From Thermogemmatispora tikiterensis (GTDB taxonomy: Bacteria > Chloroflexota > Ktedonobacteria > Ktedonobacterales > Ktedonobacteraceae), in NCBI RefSeq assembly GCF_003268475.1, contig NZ_MCIF01000002.1:288570-352569 (forward strand): a stretch of DNA of 64,000 bases, read 5' to 3'. The translations under genes and the position numbers were made by a program. The notes beneath the pieces were generated by a model. It did no database searches, was not told the DNA's origin, and saw nothing but the letters and a program-made list of their open reading frames with translations. This document shows positions 48,602-57,857 of the stretch, piece after piece (within the stretch, counting starts at the first letter, position 1; each line of letters opens with the position of its first letter).

Positions 48602-49750
48602 GTGAGTCAGGCCGCTCCTCTGCAGCAGCATCCTCCGGAGCCTGGCCCTTCCCATCCGCAGACCACGGTGGTCCGCTCTCGTTTTCAGCCGGGATTGCGC
48701 ACCCGCTGCATCCTGTACGGGGTGCTGGCCGCTGCCGCCTTGACTGGCCTGATCGCCCTTGGATCGCGCGGCTTTCACTGGTTTGACGCGGCTCTCATCG
48801 GCTACGTGGTGGCCACCATCTTCGCCACTGCTGCCGTGACTTATAAGTACAGCTTCTGGCTGGCTCGTCCCCCGACTGGACGCTACTGGCGACGCAGCTG
48901 GCGGCTCTTCTTCTCCTACGAGAACTTCCGACGCTACACGACGCTGATACCGCTATCAATCCTTGATCTCTTCTCCCAGCAATTTATCCGCCGTCGCAGC
49001 ATCTATCGCTGGATCATGCATCAGTGCATCTTCTGGGGAGTGCTGCTGTCCTGCTGCATCACCTTCCCACTCACCTTTGGCTGGATTCGTATGACGCTGA
49101 CGCCGACGGGCGAGCACCTCCTCTGGTTCTTTGGCTTTCCCCTCTTTTCGTTTCGCCCGGAGTCGGTCCTCGGATTCCTTATTTATCATGCGCTCGATAT
49201 CACAGCCTTGCTGCTGCTGGTTGGGCTGGTTCTGGCTCTTCACCGTCGCTTTCACGACCTGGCTCTGATCAGTATCCAACGCTTTGGCTTTGACATCGTC
49301 CCTCTGGCGTTGTTGCTGGCCATTGTGGTCAGCGGGCTGGCGCTCACCGCCGATAGTGCCTGGCTAGGAGGAGCCTACTACTGGTATCTTTCGCTGAGCC
49401 ATGAGGTCGTGGTGGTGCTCTGGCTCATCTCTCTGCCGTTTGGCAAATTCTTCCATCTGATCGAGCGTCCGGCCACGGTGGGGATCGAGCTGTACTGGAA
49501 AACTGGTGAAGGGACAGCGTGGCAGCGCTGTGCACGCTGTGGAGAGGCTTTTGCCCCGGCTCGCTTCATCGAGGATCTTAAGAAAACGCTGCTGGAGGTA
49601 GGCGAGGACTATAGGCTGCATCGCGATAGCTCTGCCTCGAGGCCGGAGCAGGCGCTCTGGTGGCAGGATCTTTGCCCCGCGTGCAAGCGTATCGCGCGTG
49701 GGCAGGCAACGCTAGCCGCCATTGATCCCGAGGGCAATCGCTTTCTGTAA
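48602..49750 (+). CDS. NarI-like integral membrane protein with C-terminal double CxxC
   Basis: 382 residues with about six membrane helices (CILYGVLAAAALTGLIALG, IFWGVLLSCCITFPLTFGWI, GFLIYHALDITALLLLVGLVLAL, IVPLALLLAIVVSGLALTA, LSHEVVVVLWLISLPFGKFFHL). Histidines within or near helices (MHQCIF, IYHAL, LSHEV, KFFHL) fit a di-heme b cytochrome such as NarI/DsrM. The HEVVV...PFGKFFH stretch is typical. The soluble tail has CARCGEAF and CPACKR, possibly a metal site facing the cytoplasm. It starts with GTG after AAAGGAG and heads the molybdoenzyme operon, so it probably links the quinone pool to it. Confidence 0.75.
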   Translation: MSQAAPLQQHPPEPGPSHPQTTVVRSRFQPGLRTRCILYGVLAAAALTGLIALGSRGFHWFDAALIGYVVATIFATAAVTYKYSFWLARPPTGRYWRRSWRLFFSYENFRRYTTLIPLSILDLFSQQFIRRRSIYRWIMHQCIFWGVLLSCCITFPLTFGWIRMTLTPTGEHLLWFFGFPLFSFRPESVLGFLIYHALDITALLLLVGLVLALHRRFHDLALISIQRFGFDIVPLALLLAIVVSGLALTADSAWLGGAYYWYLSLSHEVVVVLWLISLPFGKFFHLIERPATVGIELYWKTGEGTAWQRCARCGEAFAPARFIEDLKKTLLEVGEDYRLHRDSSASRPEQALWWQDLCPACKRIARGQATLAAIDPEGNRFL

Positions 49751-49814
49751 GTTGTCAGGCCAGGCCAAATGGAGCAAGATTGGCTCCACTGCGTTGTTGA
49801 AAGAGGGGTTCGCT

Positions 49815-52103
49815 ATGTCTGTCGATAAGAGCATCTTTCGGCGACGGCAGCGCCAGAAAGAGACCTTCGATTTCCATGCTGCGACCAGTGTCCCAACGGC
49901 CTGGGAAACCAGCCTCGACGTCGAACGCTATGTTCCCACGCACTGCTGTTTCTGCGGGGTACAGTGCGGGATGTATCTGAAGGTGGCGAATGGCAAAGTG
50001 GTCGGGGTCGAGCCACGGGAGGATTTTCCCCTCAATCATGGCATGCTCTGCCCCAAGGGGACCAATGCCTATCAGCTCGTACACCATCCCGATCGGCTGA
50101 GGCAGCCGCTGATGCGCAAGGGGGGAAAAAAGAGTTCGCTGGAGCCTGTAAGCTGGGAAGAGGCGCTTGATACTATCGTCCAGCGTTTCCAGGAGGTGCA
50201 GCGGGCCTATGGCAGGGACGCTGTAGCTGTCTTCAGCGGCTCGACGATGACCAATGAGAAATGCTATCTAATGGGGAAATTCGCGCGTGTCGCCTTGGGG
50301 ACTCGCCATATCGATTACAACGGGCGACTGTGCATGTCTTCTGCCACCGGCGCCAACGAGCGCGCGCTGGGTATAGATCGGGCAGCCAACCCGATCAGCG
50401 ACATGCTCCACGCTGATTGTATCTTCGTCATCGGGGCCAACGTGGGCGAATGTTTCCCTATCATCACGAGCTATCTCTGGCAGGCGCGTGATCGTGGTTG
50501 CAAGCTTATTGTGGCCGACCCGCGCCAGACGCCAATTGCCCGCACCGCCGATATGTTCCTGCCGCTGCGTCCTGGAACGGACCTGGCTTTGCTCACTGGC
50601 ATGCTGCATGTCCTCATCAAAGAAGGGCTGAGCAACGAGGCGTTCATCCGCGAGCGCACGGTCGGCTGGGAAGAAACGCGGGCGCTCGCTGAGCTATATC
50701 CCCCAGAGCGAGTGGCGCGCGTCTGCGGCCTGCGAGCGGATGCCATCGTCGAGGCGGCGCGTCTCTACGGGCGAGCGCGAGCAGCCCTGATTTATACGGC
50801 GCGCGGGCTGGAGCACCAGAGCAAAGGAGTCGATAACGGGCTGGCGGCAATCAATCTGGCCCTGGCCACCGGCAACTTTGGCCGGCCAGGTGCCGGATAC
50901 TGCACGCTGACGGGCCAGGGCAATGGCCAGGGAGGAAGGGAAGTCGGTCAGAAGGCCACGCAACTGCCAGGGTGCCGTGAGATTGAAGATCCCGAGGATC
51001 GGGCCTATATCTGCTCGGTCTGGGGCATTCGCGAGGATGAGCTGCCTCATGCTGGCTATCCTGCCACCCTGATGATCCCGGCGATGCTGCGGGGAGAGAT
51101 CCGCGCCTGTTTGCTGATCTGCTCGAATCCGCTCGTCTCGTTACCCGACCTGCATACCGCCGAGCGAGCTTTCCGCAGCCTGGATTTCTTTGTCGTTATC
51201 GATCCCTTTCTCTCAGAGACTGCTGAGCTGGCCGATGTGGTGCTGCCGGGCAACCTGTGGGCCGAAGAAGAGGGCACCACAACCTCGCTCGAAGGACGCG
51301 TCATCAAGTACAATCAGGCGGTCGATCCACCTGGGGGATGGCAGGACTGGCAAACGATCTGCGAGCTGGCGAGGCGCCTGGGCAAGGGCCAGTATTTTGC
51401 CTATCGCTCGCCGCGCGACATTTTTGATGAGCTGCGCCTCTGCACGCGCGGGGCCAAGTCCGACTACTGGGGAATCAGCTACGAGAAGATCGAGGAACAG
51501 GGAGGCGTCTTTTGGCCCTGTCCGGATGAGGAGCATCCGGGGACGCCGCGCCTCTACGAGGAGCGCTTTGGCTTCCCTGATGGGCGAGCGCGCTTCCATG
51601 CGGTGCCCTACATTCCGCCAGCGGAAGAGCCGGACGAGACCTATCCCTTTGTCCTGACCACGGGGCGGGTGATCTACCACTATCTCTCGGGGAACCAGAC
51701 ACGGCGCATTCCCTTCCTGCGTGAAATGGCGCCCTATCCCTGGGTTGAGCTGCACGAGCAGACGGCTCAGCGTCTGGGAGTCGCCGACGGGGACTGGGTG
51801 ACGGTGCGCACACGCCGTGGCGAGATGACGGCCCCGGCCCTGGTCGTGCGCACGATCCGCCCCGACACGCTCTTTATCCCCTACCATTATGGACAGAGCC
51901 AGGCGGTCAACCAGCTCACGAACCCGGTGCTAGAGCCAATGATGAAGATCCCGGAGTTCAAGGTCTGCGCAGCGGCTATCGAGAAGGCCCCGGGACCACC
52001 GGAGTGGGCCCAGGCGCTCAATCAAGAAGACCTCGCCCGGGCACAAGAACGGCGACGTGAGCTACCTGCCGCGGCCCGCCGGGCCACGCCGCAACCGCGC
52101 TAG
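49815..52103 (+). CDS. molybdopterin oxidoreductase, cytoplasmic, nitrate-reductase-like
   Basis: Mo-bisPGD enzyme of 762 residues. The N-terminal [4Fe-4S] site is C44-x2-C47-x3-C51-x27-C79 (HCCFCGVQCG ... MLCPKG). The molybdenum ligand is Cys, C173 in YNGRLCMSSATGANE, as in NapA/NarB/Nas enzymes; formate dehydrogenases have Sec or Cys followed by H. The last domain (FVLTTGRVIYHYLSGNQTR) is the molybdopterin-dinucleotide-binding fold. The N-terminus has arginines but no hydrophobic Tat helix, so it acts in the cytoplasm. A nitrate-type substrate is the best guess, not proven. The downstream genes supply a ferredoxin chain. The start at 49815 follows GAGGGG. Confidence 0.82.
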   Translation: MSVDKSIFRRRQRQKETFDFHAATSVPTAWETSLDVERYVPTHCCFCGVQCGMYLKVANGKVVGVEPREDFPLNHGMLCPKGTNAYQLVHHPDRLRQPLMRKGGKKSSLEPVSWEEALDTIVQRFQEVQRAYGRDAVAVFSGSTMTNEKCYLMGKFARVALGTRHIDYNGRLCMSSATGANERALGIDRAANPISDMLHADCIFVIGANVGECFPIITSYLWQARDRGCKLIVADPRQTPIARTADMFLPLRPGTDLALLTGMLHVLIKEGLSNEAFIRERTVGWEETRALAELYPPERVARVCGLRADAIVEAARLYGRARAALIYTARGLEHQSKGVDNGLAAINLALATGNFGRPGAGYCTLTGQGNGQGGREVGQKATQLPGCREIEDPEDRAYICSVWGIREDELPHAGYPATLMIPAMLRGEIRACLLICSNPLVSLPDLHTAERAFRSLDFFVVIDPFLSETAELADVVLPGNLWAEEEGTTTSLEGRVIKYNQAVDPPGGWQDWQTICELARRLGKGQYFAYRSPRDIFDELRLCTRGAKSDYWGISYEKIEEQGGVFWPCPDEEHPGTPRLYEERFGFPDGRARFHAVPYIPPAEEPDETYPFVLTTGRVIYHYLSGNQTRRIPFLREMAPYPWVELHEQTAQRLGVADGDWVTVRTRRGEMTAPALVVRTIRPDTLFIPYHYGQSQAVNQLTNPVLEPMMKIPEFKVCAAAIEKAPGPPEWAQALNQEDLARAQERRRELPAAARRATPQPR

Positions 52104-52144
52104 GAGCGAGCAAGCGAAGAAGAGAAGGAAGGAGGAGAAAGAGC

Positions 52145-52927
52145 GTGCCTGAAACGGTGACCATCAAGCAAATGTTCCTCGATCCTTCGCGCTGCATCGG
52201 CTGCCGCTCCTGTGTAGCCGCCTGCCGTGAGTGTGATACCCATCGGGGCGAGAGCATGATCTACATCGATTACATCGAGCGCGCTAACACGGTGGCCTCC
52301 TCGCCGACCGTCTGTATGCATTGCGAGGACCCGCTGGCGCCCTGCGCCCAGGTCTGCCCGGCCCAAGCTATTCTTGTAAGTCCCGATGGGGTGGTGCATC
52401 AGGCTGATGAAACGCGCTGCATCTATTGCCGAAACTGTGGCTACGCCTGCCCCTTCGGGGTACCCAAGTTTGATATTCAAGGGCACTATATGCGCAAATG
52501 CAACCTCTGCTACGACCGAACCAGCCAGGGCAAAGGTCCTATGTGTGCCACGGTCTGTCCGACCCAGGCCATTTTCTATGGCACCTATGAGGAGTGGCTG
52601 GCGGCAGGCCGGGGACAACAGGGGGCGAAACCTGTCAATGTCTTCTATTTTGGTCGCCAGCGTGTGCGAACCCGCAACTACGTGGTGCTCACCGAGGATG
52701 ACGAGGCTCTCGATCTGCTCGCACTCCTGGACAAGGCCTCGCTGGGTCTCGGACAGGAGGCCCCCGCAGCAACAGCGAGCCGCAACGCTGCTGACTGGGT
52801 GGATGCTCGAACGGCTGGCCTCCCTGAGCGGGCTGCGCCTGCTCAGCCCTGGACGCCACGTGAGCCGGCCCCTGCTCCGGTACCAGCCAGTCCGGCAGGG
52901 CCTGCCGGAAGGGATGCAGCCAGATAA
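52145..52927 (+). CDS. 4Fe-4S dicluster ferredoxin subunit (NrfC/PhsB-like)
   Basis: 260 residues with four cysteine clusters for four [4Fe-4S] centres: CIGCRSCVAACREC, CMHCEDPLAPCAQVCP, CIYCRNCGYACPFG and CNLCYDRTSQGKGPMCATVCP. The first 200 residues match the electron-transfer subunit of DMSO-reductase-family complexes. The Ala/Pro-rich tail from about residue 205 (QPWTPREPAPAPVPASPAGP) is probably flexible. There is no signal peptide. It starts with GTG after GGAGGAG, 42 nt from the catalytic gene. Confidence 0.9.
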   Translation: MPETVTIKQMFLDPSRCIGCRSCVAACRECDTHRGESMIYIDYIERANTVASSPTVCMHCEDPLAPCAQVCPAQAILVSPDGVVHQADETRCIYCRNCGYACPFGVPKFDIQGHYMRKCNLCYDRTSQGKGPMCATVCPTQAIFYGTYEEWLAAGRGQQGAKPVNVFYFGRQRVRTRNYVVLTEDDEALDLLALLDKASLGLGQEAPAATASRNAADWVDARTAGLPERAAPAQPWTPREPAPAPVPASPAGPAGRDAAR

Positions 52928-52975
52928 CCTGCCTGTCGACCATGCCAGTAACGCAGACGGAAGGAGATTCTGCCT

Positions 52976-53530
52976 ATGGAATCAGCAACACATCGCTTTC
53001 GGGTCCGGCGCCAGGGTCAGCCCGGGTCGGCGCCTCACCCTCCTGAACCTGCCGTCGAATGGCGCCAGGAGTTCCCATATGTCTGGAGCGAAGATGAGGT
53101 AGTCACGCGGCGCGATACCCTCTTCTTCCTGCTGGCAGGCTCTGGCGCCCTTTGTCTGGCAACGGGCACCCTGGCGCTCGTGGGAGCAGTTTCGGAGGGA
53201 AGTCCCGCAAAGGTTGTCCCCATTGCCCGTGTAGACGAGCTGGTAGAGAATGGCTGGAAAGTGTTTGCTTACCCGGACGAATACGCGCAAGGCATTCTGA
53301 TCAATCTGCCGGGTAAGGGACTGGTGGCTTACAGCGATGTCTGCACACATCTCTCCTGTGCGGTGACCTACCAGCCGGAGAGCCGTCGACTGTATTGTCC
53401 CTGCCATGAGGGTCTCTTTGATGCCGCCACGGGTGATGTGCTGGCCGGGCCTCCTACGCGCCCACTGCCTATCATCGAGTTGGAGGAGCGGCAGGGAACC
53501 ATCTACGCTGTGAGGATGGTGCTGCGATGA
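52976..53530 (+). CDS. membrane-anchored Rieske [2Fe-2S] protein
   Basis: 184 residues. A single N-terminal membrane segment (LFFLLAGSGALCLATGTLALVGAVS) follows an Arg-Arg pair (TRRDT), resembling the Tat-dependent anchor of cytochrome bc1/b6f Rieske proteins. The cluster site is CTHLSC and CPCHEGLFD, with the extra disulfide cysteines of bc-type Rieske proteins. The cluster would sit on the outer face. A quinol-oxidase-type Rieske in a molybdoenzyme operon is unusual. The next gene starts within its last codons (ATGA overlap). Confidence 0.88.
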   Translation: MESATHRFRVRRQGQPGSAPHPPEPAVEWRQEFPYVWSEDEVVTRRDTLFFLLAGSGALCLATGTLALVGAVSEGSPAKVVPIARVDELVENGWKVFAYPDEYAQGILINLPGKGLVAYSDVCTHLSCAVTYQPESRRLYCPCHEGLFDAATGDVLAGPPTRPLPIIELEERQGTIYAVRMVLR

Positions 53531-53886
53531 GTCAGACAGCGAACGAATGGGGAGAGCCGACAGGACTTCCGCTGGATCGTTCATTCAGACCGGCCCGCGC
53601 CAATCCAGATGACCCACCAGTTCAGCCCCCTCCGCGCGGGCGGCATGGCCTGCTGCCTGGTCCACGCTATCTGAGTATTCCGGGGCGGGCGGCCATCGTC
53701 CAGGCACAGGTCTTGCTCGTCGCGCTCATTGTCATGGTACAGCTCTGGCTGGTGACCGATGCTCTCTACGAGCTGCTCTCGGGGCGGACACGGCTGCTGC
53801 TCTGGCTGGCCATCGCGAGCCTGCTGGCCTTCCTTCTGGCACTCGTGATCACGCTCTGGCCGAGCCGTCAGCTGGCTGAGAAATGA
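53527..53886 (+). CDS. small two-helix membrane protein of the molybdoenzyme operon
   Basis: 119 residues. A Pro/Arg-rich cytoplasmic stretch of about 50 residues is followed by two membrane helices (AIVQAQVLLVALIVMVQLWLVTDALYELL and LLLWLAIASLLAFLLALVITLW). I do not recognise a named function. The 4-nt overlap with the Rieske gene strongly suggests a small subunit or anchor of the same complex. Confidence 0.75.
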   Translation: MSQTANEWGEPTGLPLDRSFRPARANPDDPPVQPPPRGRHGLLPGPRYLSIPGRAAIVQAQVLLVALIVMVQLWLVTDALYELLSGRTRLLLWLAIASLLAFLLALVITLWPSRQLAEK

Positions 53887-53980
53887 CGGTGAAGCAGTCA
53901 GGAGCGCCTTTCATCTCAGCAGGCGGGATGCTGATCACCTGGTAAGGCAACCAGTGCATCTGTGCAGAGGAGAACAGGAC

Positions 53981-55075
53981 GTGCAACGGCGTTCTTTCAC
54001 TGTCTATCGAGCGCAGTGGTGGAGCTGGGTCAAACAGCTCTACCCCGGCTATTTTGCCTGCGTGATGGCCACAGGCATCGTCTCGGTCGCTTTGTTCCTC
54101 GGCCAGGTCTTCCTCCTCTCAGCAGTGCTGGGCTGGCTTGGCGGTGGCCTCTTTCTCTTCTTGCTCGTTGTCTATGGGTTGCGGCTGATACGCTATCCCA
54201 GAGCTGTTTTCCAGGATGCGACCGATCCCGGGAAGCTTTTTGGCTATTTCACAGCAGTTGCGGCTCCGGGGGTGCTGGCCACGCGCGCTGCTCTCAGCCA
54301 CTGGGTAGCGCTTCCTGTGATATTGACAGGGTGGGCGGCTGGGATCTGGTTCTTCCTGACCTATTGGGCCTTTGCCGTCCTGCTCTTTCGCAACGACCGA
54401 CCGCTGGAGCAGTCGGTCAACGGTGGCTGGCTCATTACCATTGTCGGGACCGAATCGCTGGCAATCAACTGGATCGTGCTGAGTGCTTTCTGGCCCGATC
54501 AGGCGCCGCTGCTCCAGTTGACCGCGTATGCCTTCTGGACCCTGGGGGTCTTGCTCTATCTGATCTTCATCACCTTCATCGTCTATCGGTTCTGCTTCGC
54601 GAAGATCCAGCCTGCCGATCTGACGCCTCCCTATTGGATCAACATGGGAGCAATGGCGATCACGACCGTAGCCGGTGTCCGTTTGTTGCAGGCGCCGCAT
54701 CCGGTTCCGCTCCTGGTGAGTGTCCAGCCCTACATCACCGGGTTCACGCTGATGATGTGGGCCTGGGGTACGTGGTGGCTGCCGCTGCTAGTGCTCATTG
54801 GCATCTGGAAATACGGGGTGAGGCGCCAGCCCGTGCGCTATGAGCCAGCGCTCTGGAGCATGGTATTTCCGCTGGGGATGTATGCGACGGCGCTGCACCT
54901 GCTGGGGCAGTTGCCCGGGCTGGCCTTCTTGCGTGCGCTGGCCACCCCTTGTACCTGGATCGCCTTGAGCGCCTGGCTGCTGGTGATGGGAGGCTGGGTG
55001 TTCTCCGTTGGTCGGGCGGTACGTCGAAGGCAGGCGGGCCAGGAGCAGCCAGCGCAGCCAGCAGCTGTTTCCTGA
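53981..55075 (+). CDS. TDT-family transporter (TehA/SSU1-like)
   Basis: 364 residues with about ten membrane helices. The first carries the family signature LYPGYFACVMATGIVSVALFLGQ, and FFLTYWAFAVLLFRN and SLAINWIVLSAFW follow. Members export or import small anions (tellurite resistance, C4-dicarboxylate, sulfite). GTG at 53981 has GAGGAG 7 nt upstream; an earlier in-frame GTG lacks one. Its position after the molybdoenzyme cluster suggests transport of the substrate or product anion, such as nitrite or sulfite (inference). Confidence 0.82.
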   Translation: MQRRSFTVYRAQWWSWVKQLYPGYFACVMATGIVSVALFLGQVFLLSAVLGWLGGGLFLFLLVVYGLRLIRYPRAVFQDATDPGKLFGYFTAVAAPGVLATRAALSHWVALPVILTGWAAGIWFFLTYWAFAVLLFRNDRPLEQSVNGGWLITIVGTESLAINWIVLSAFWPDQAPLLQLTAYAFWTLGVLLYLIFITFIVYRFCFAKIQPADLTPPYWINMGAMAITTVAGVRLLQAPHPVPLLVSVQPYITGFTLMMWAWGTWWLPLLVLIGIWKYGVRRQPVRYEPALWSMVFPLGMYATALHLLGQLPGLAFLRALATPCTWIALSAWLLVMGGWVFSVGRAVRRRQAGQEQPAQPAAVS

Positions 55076-56507
55076 CAGGGACATGGGGCGAGAGCAGCGT
55101 TTGCGCCAGGCTGGAGAGGGCCGCTGGCCCTGCCAGGGGTGGTTCAGGGCGGCGCTCGTCTCTCCTGGTGACACTCATCGTCTGCCTGAATCTGGGGCAA
55201 CCCGATCATCCTATCAGTCTGGCAGGTTATCTGGTCTGTATGCTGGTCTAGCTGGCTTGCGCGGGCGTGGTGCCACTGCTTATTGTTGCTGGGCTGGGCG
55301 CAGCCTGCTGCTCGTCGTGACTCCCTGGATCGTGGAGCTCCTTTCATGGTTGTGTTCTCGTGGAGACAGGCCGTGCTTCTCGCGGAGCCTGCTGCAAGGG
55401 AACGAGATCGTGTCTGGCCCTGCCTGTTGCTCCTCCTATAGAGCGCGTGGACGTGGCCAAGGCTCTGCTCTTGCTCGCGTTTGAGGAGCCAGGCCGTGCC
55501 CAGGCCCTGGTACTTCCCGGCATTGATTTCTGTTGCTGCAACGACCAGAGGCAGGATAGGCTGGTCCCTGGCGGGAGGAGGAGGCAGGGCATCCGGCTGG
55601 GCTTGGTGTTGCGACTGGCCTGTGTCCGCCCGTTCTCTGGCAGGGGCCATCTGGCTTCGCCAGGCTGCTCCCAGGCACCTGTTGCGCCAGCCCTGGCGTC
55701 CAGTGCCAGGGAGCATGGGATGCGAGCGATAGAGCAGGCCGGCTGGAAGGATGGCCGGATTGGCGGGACGCATTGCCCTGCGCTGATCTATCTGCTTCAG
55801 CCAGGTCAGTTGCTCAAGGAGCAGCCTGGGGGATGCAGAGAATGGGAACGTCAACTGGGAGGGTCTCGCCGACTCCACCTGGATCGGAGCAGAGGCTTCT
55901 GTGAGCAGTTGGCCAGTGCGGTGCGGTCGGTCGTCTGGCGACCCATGAACCTGGCCATATGGCTGATCTGGAGCACTCCAGCGGGTGTGTGGTCAAGATG
56001 GGAGAGGAGACACCTAGATGCGTTGGGTTACCTGTAGTGTCGATACCCTACGCACTGATGACATGAACGGCGTCAGTGTGATTGATGTTCTGATGAACCA
56101 TCGGCGAGGAGGGAGGGTTGGAGACACGAGCTATATTTCTTCCCTTGAAGGGCGAGAACTGACTCCGTGGGTGGGGTCTGATCTGCAGCTGCTGCTCTAC
56201 CTGCTCGTGGTGTTGAGCACCTGTAGCGCTGGTGACGTGTAGATGTAGCAGATGAGCTACCTTGATGCAAGCTAGCCTGGCCTCTATCATGATGTCAGCA
56301 AGACGTGCTTCAATGCCCAGGTCCAGCAAGCTTGATCGCGTGCCTGCATAAGCAGACGGGAGGCCAGCGGCTTCGGGCCTGGAGCAAGGTACGCCGTGGC
56401 CCGAGTCGCTGGAGTCGCGTATCATATACTCTATGTTACCCGAAGGAGTGGCTCGCTGCGTCTTCACGAAGAAGGAACCCCGTCATATCCGAGAGGAGAA
56501 GAGAGCG
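55076..56507. other. long stretch without a supportable gene
   Basis: Long open frames exist on both strands, but none has a ribosome site, a domain or a plausible hydrophobic pattern. A short membrane-like text near 55150-55320 (LLVTLIVCLNLGQP, then a stop, then AGVVPLLIVAGLGAA) may be a decayed membrane protein that I cannot name. No half-site arrays of the stress type were seen. Confidence 0.4.
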
Positions 56508-57005
56508 ATGGATCAACAGCGTGATCGGAGCTCTGCTCCGGGACAGGAATCGGTCTGGGACTATCCGCGACCGCCACGCCTGGAGGAATGTGACGATCTC
56601 GTTCAGGTCGTCTTCAATGGAGTGACGATTGCTGAGAGTCGGCGTACGAGGCGCGTCCTCGAGACCAGTCATCCGCCCGTCTACTATATTCCGCCAGAGG
56701 ATATTCGTATGGAGTATCTCCAGCCGAGCGACCGCCATACCTTCTGCGAGTTCAAGGGGAGAGCCAACTACTATACCCTGACGGTGAATGGCAGGAGCGC
56801 GCCAGACTGTGCGTGGTATTATCCTGACCCAGCCCCAGGCTACGAGGAGCTGGCCGGCTATGTTGCCTTTTACCCGCGCAAAATGGATGCCTGCTACGTT
56901 AACGGTGAGAAGGTGCAGGCCCAGCCCGGCGATTTTTACGGCGGCTGGATCACCAGCCGGATAATTGGACCATTCAAGGGGGGAGCAGGAACGGCTGGGT
57001 GGTAA
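56508..57005 (+). CDS. DUF427 domain protein
   Basis: 165 residues that follow the DUF427 pattern throughout: WDYPRPPRLEECDDLVQVVF, TRRVLETSHPPVYYIPPEDIRMEYL, CEFKGRANYY, AWYYPDP, and GYVAFYPRKMDACYVNGEKV with PGDFYGGWITSRIIGPFKGG near the end. The fold is a small beta barrel; the function is unknown. The ATG follows GAGGAGAAGAGCG. The upstream region has a possible -10 TATACT near 56428. Confidence 0.9.
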   Translation: MDQQRDRSSAPGQESVWDYPRPPRLEECDDLVQVVFNGVTIAESRRTRRVLETSHPPVYYIPPEDIRMEYLQPSDRHTFCEFKGRANYYTLTVNGRSAPDCAWYYPDPAPGYEELAGYVAFYPRKMDACYVNGEKVQAQPGDFYGGWITSRIIGPFKGGAGTAGW

Positions 57006-57104
57006 GCTGAGCCGTTCATGGCTCCGGAGAGCTGCCCCCGGTGGGCGGGACCTACTCTATTGTGACTCAGCTCTGAAAGGGGACAATACCCAACGTATCA
57101 TCAC

Positions 57105-57560
57105 CTAACAGCCTGAAACTGCATGGTAGGAAGCTGATCGTCTCCGACTTGGTAAGTCAGATCGCCAACGCGTCAGAGAAGAGATCATCGTCACTGGGAT
57201 GAACATGAAGGGAGGCATGCGCACACGCGTCACCGCAGCTCCGTTGAGTAGGCCAACCAGCGATCCCGCGAGCATGGCACTGATGCCTAGAGGTAGGGAG
57301 AGCGCAGCTCCAGTCATAGATCTCCCGTGGGGCCTCAGAAATCTTCTCCAGAAGAGGTTGAAGCTGAAGAGATTCGAATCAAGACAGGCCGTCATTAGCA
57401 TGCCGCTCATCACACTTGACAGGCTGATCATCGCTCGCGGGGAGAAATTGATGCCTGCTACCAGCAGGCCAAAGGTCTCCCCGATGGCGATGCAGAGCAG
57501 GGGACCAATGTTCACGAGGATCTTGCCAGGTTATAGAGCAAGATGATGTCTCGAATCACT
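57105..57560 (-). pseudogene. fragment of a sugar ABC transporter permease (RbsC/XylH-like)
   Basis: The minus strand reads NIGPLLCIAIGETFGLLVAGINFSPRAMISLSSVMSGMLM and later LPLGISAMLAGSLVGLLNGAAVTRVRMPPFM. These match the LAIGETFVILTGGIDLSVGA and GLINGLLVTRLRLPPFI blocks of BPD_transp_2 permeases. The preceding helix text (LLYNLARS) is in another frame, and the order after PPFM degenerates. Both ends are missing, so it is a decayed gene. Confidence 0.72.
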
Positions 57561-57857
57561 GGTCAAAGCAAAAAACGGTCAAATAGATTAAAAATTATGA
57601 TAGTAGAAAGTGGTGCTAGATGGGCACTGATGTCAGCGGCAGGACAGGACGCAGCGAAGCCTGCCCTTTCCTCCTCCTGGAGGAGGGCGGGCAATCCCGC
57701 CCTCCCTGTTGCTGTCCATCTTTTTCATACAAAGACATTTGTTTCATCGTCGGGGCGTCTTCTGGCTGCGGCCCCTCTACAGAGCAAGGTAGGAACCTGT
57801 CTTGTCTAACTAACCGGCTCAGGGGTGGGCAGCAGGGAGGAGACGCTCGCATGGCGC

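Noticed and set aside
55144-55878. 244-codon minus-strand open frame in the gene-poor stretch
   Set aside because: It has no ribosome site, no hydrophobic or domain pattern, and a competing plus-strand frame of similar length; composition alone explains it.
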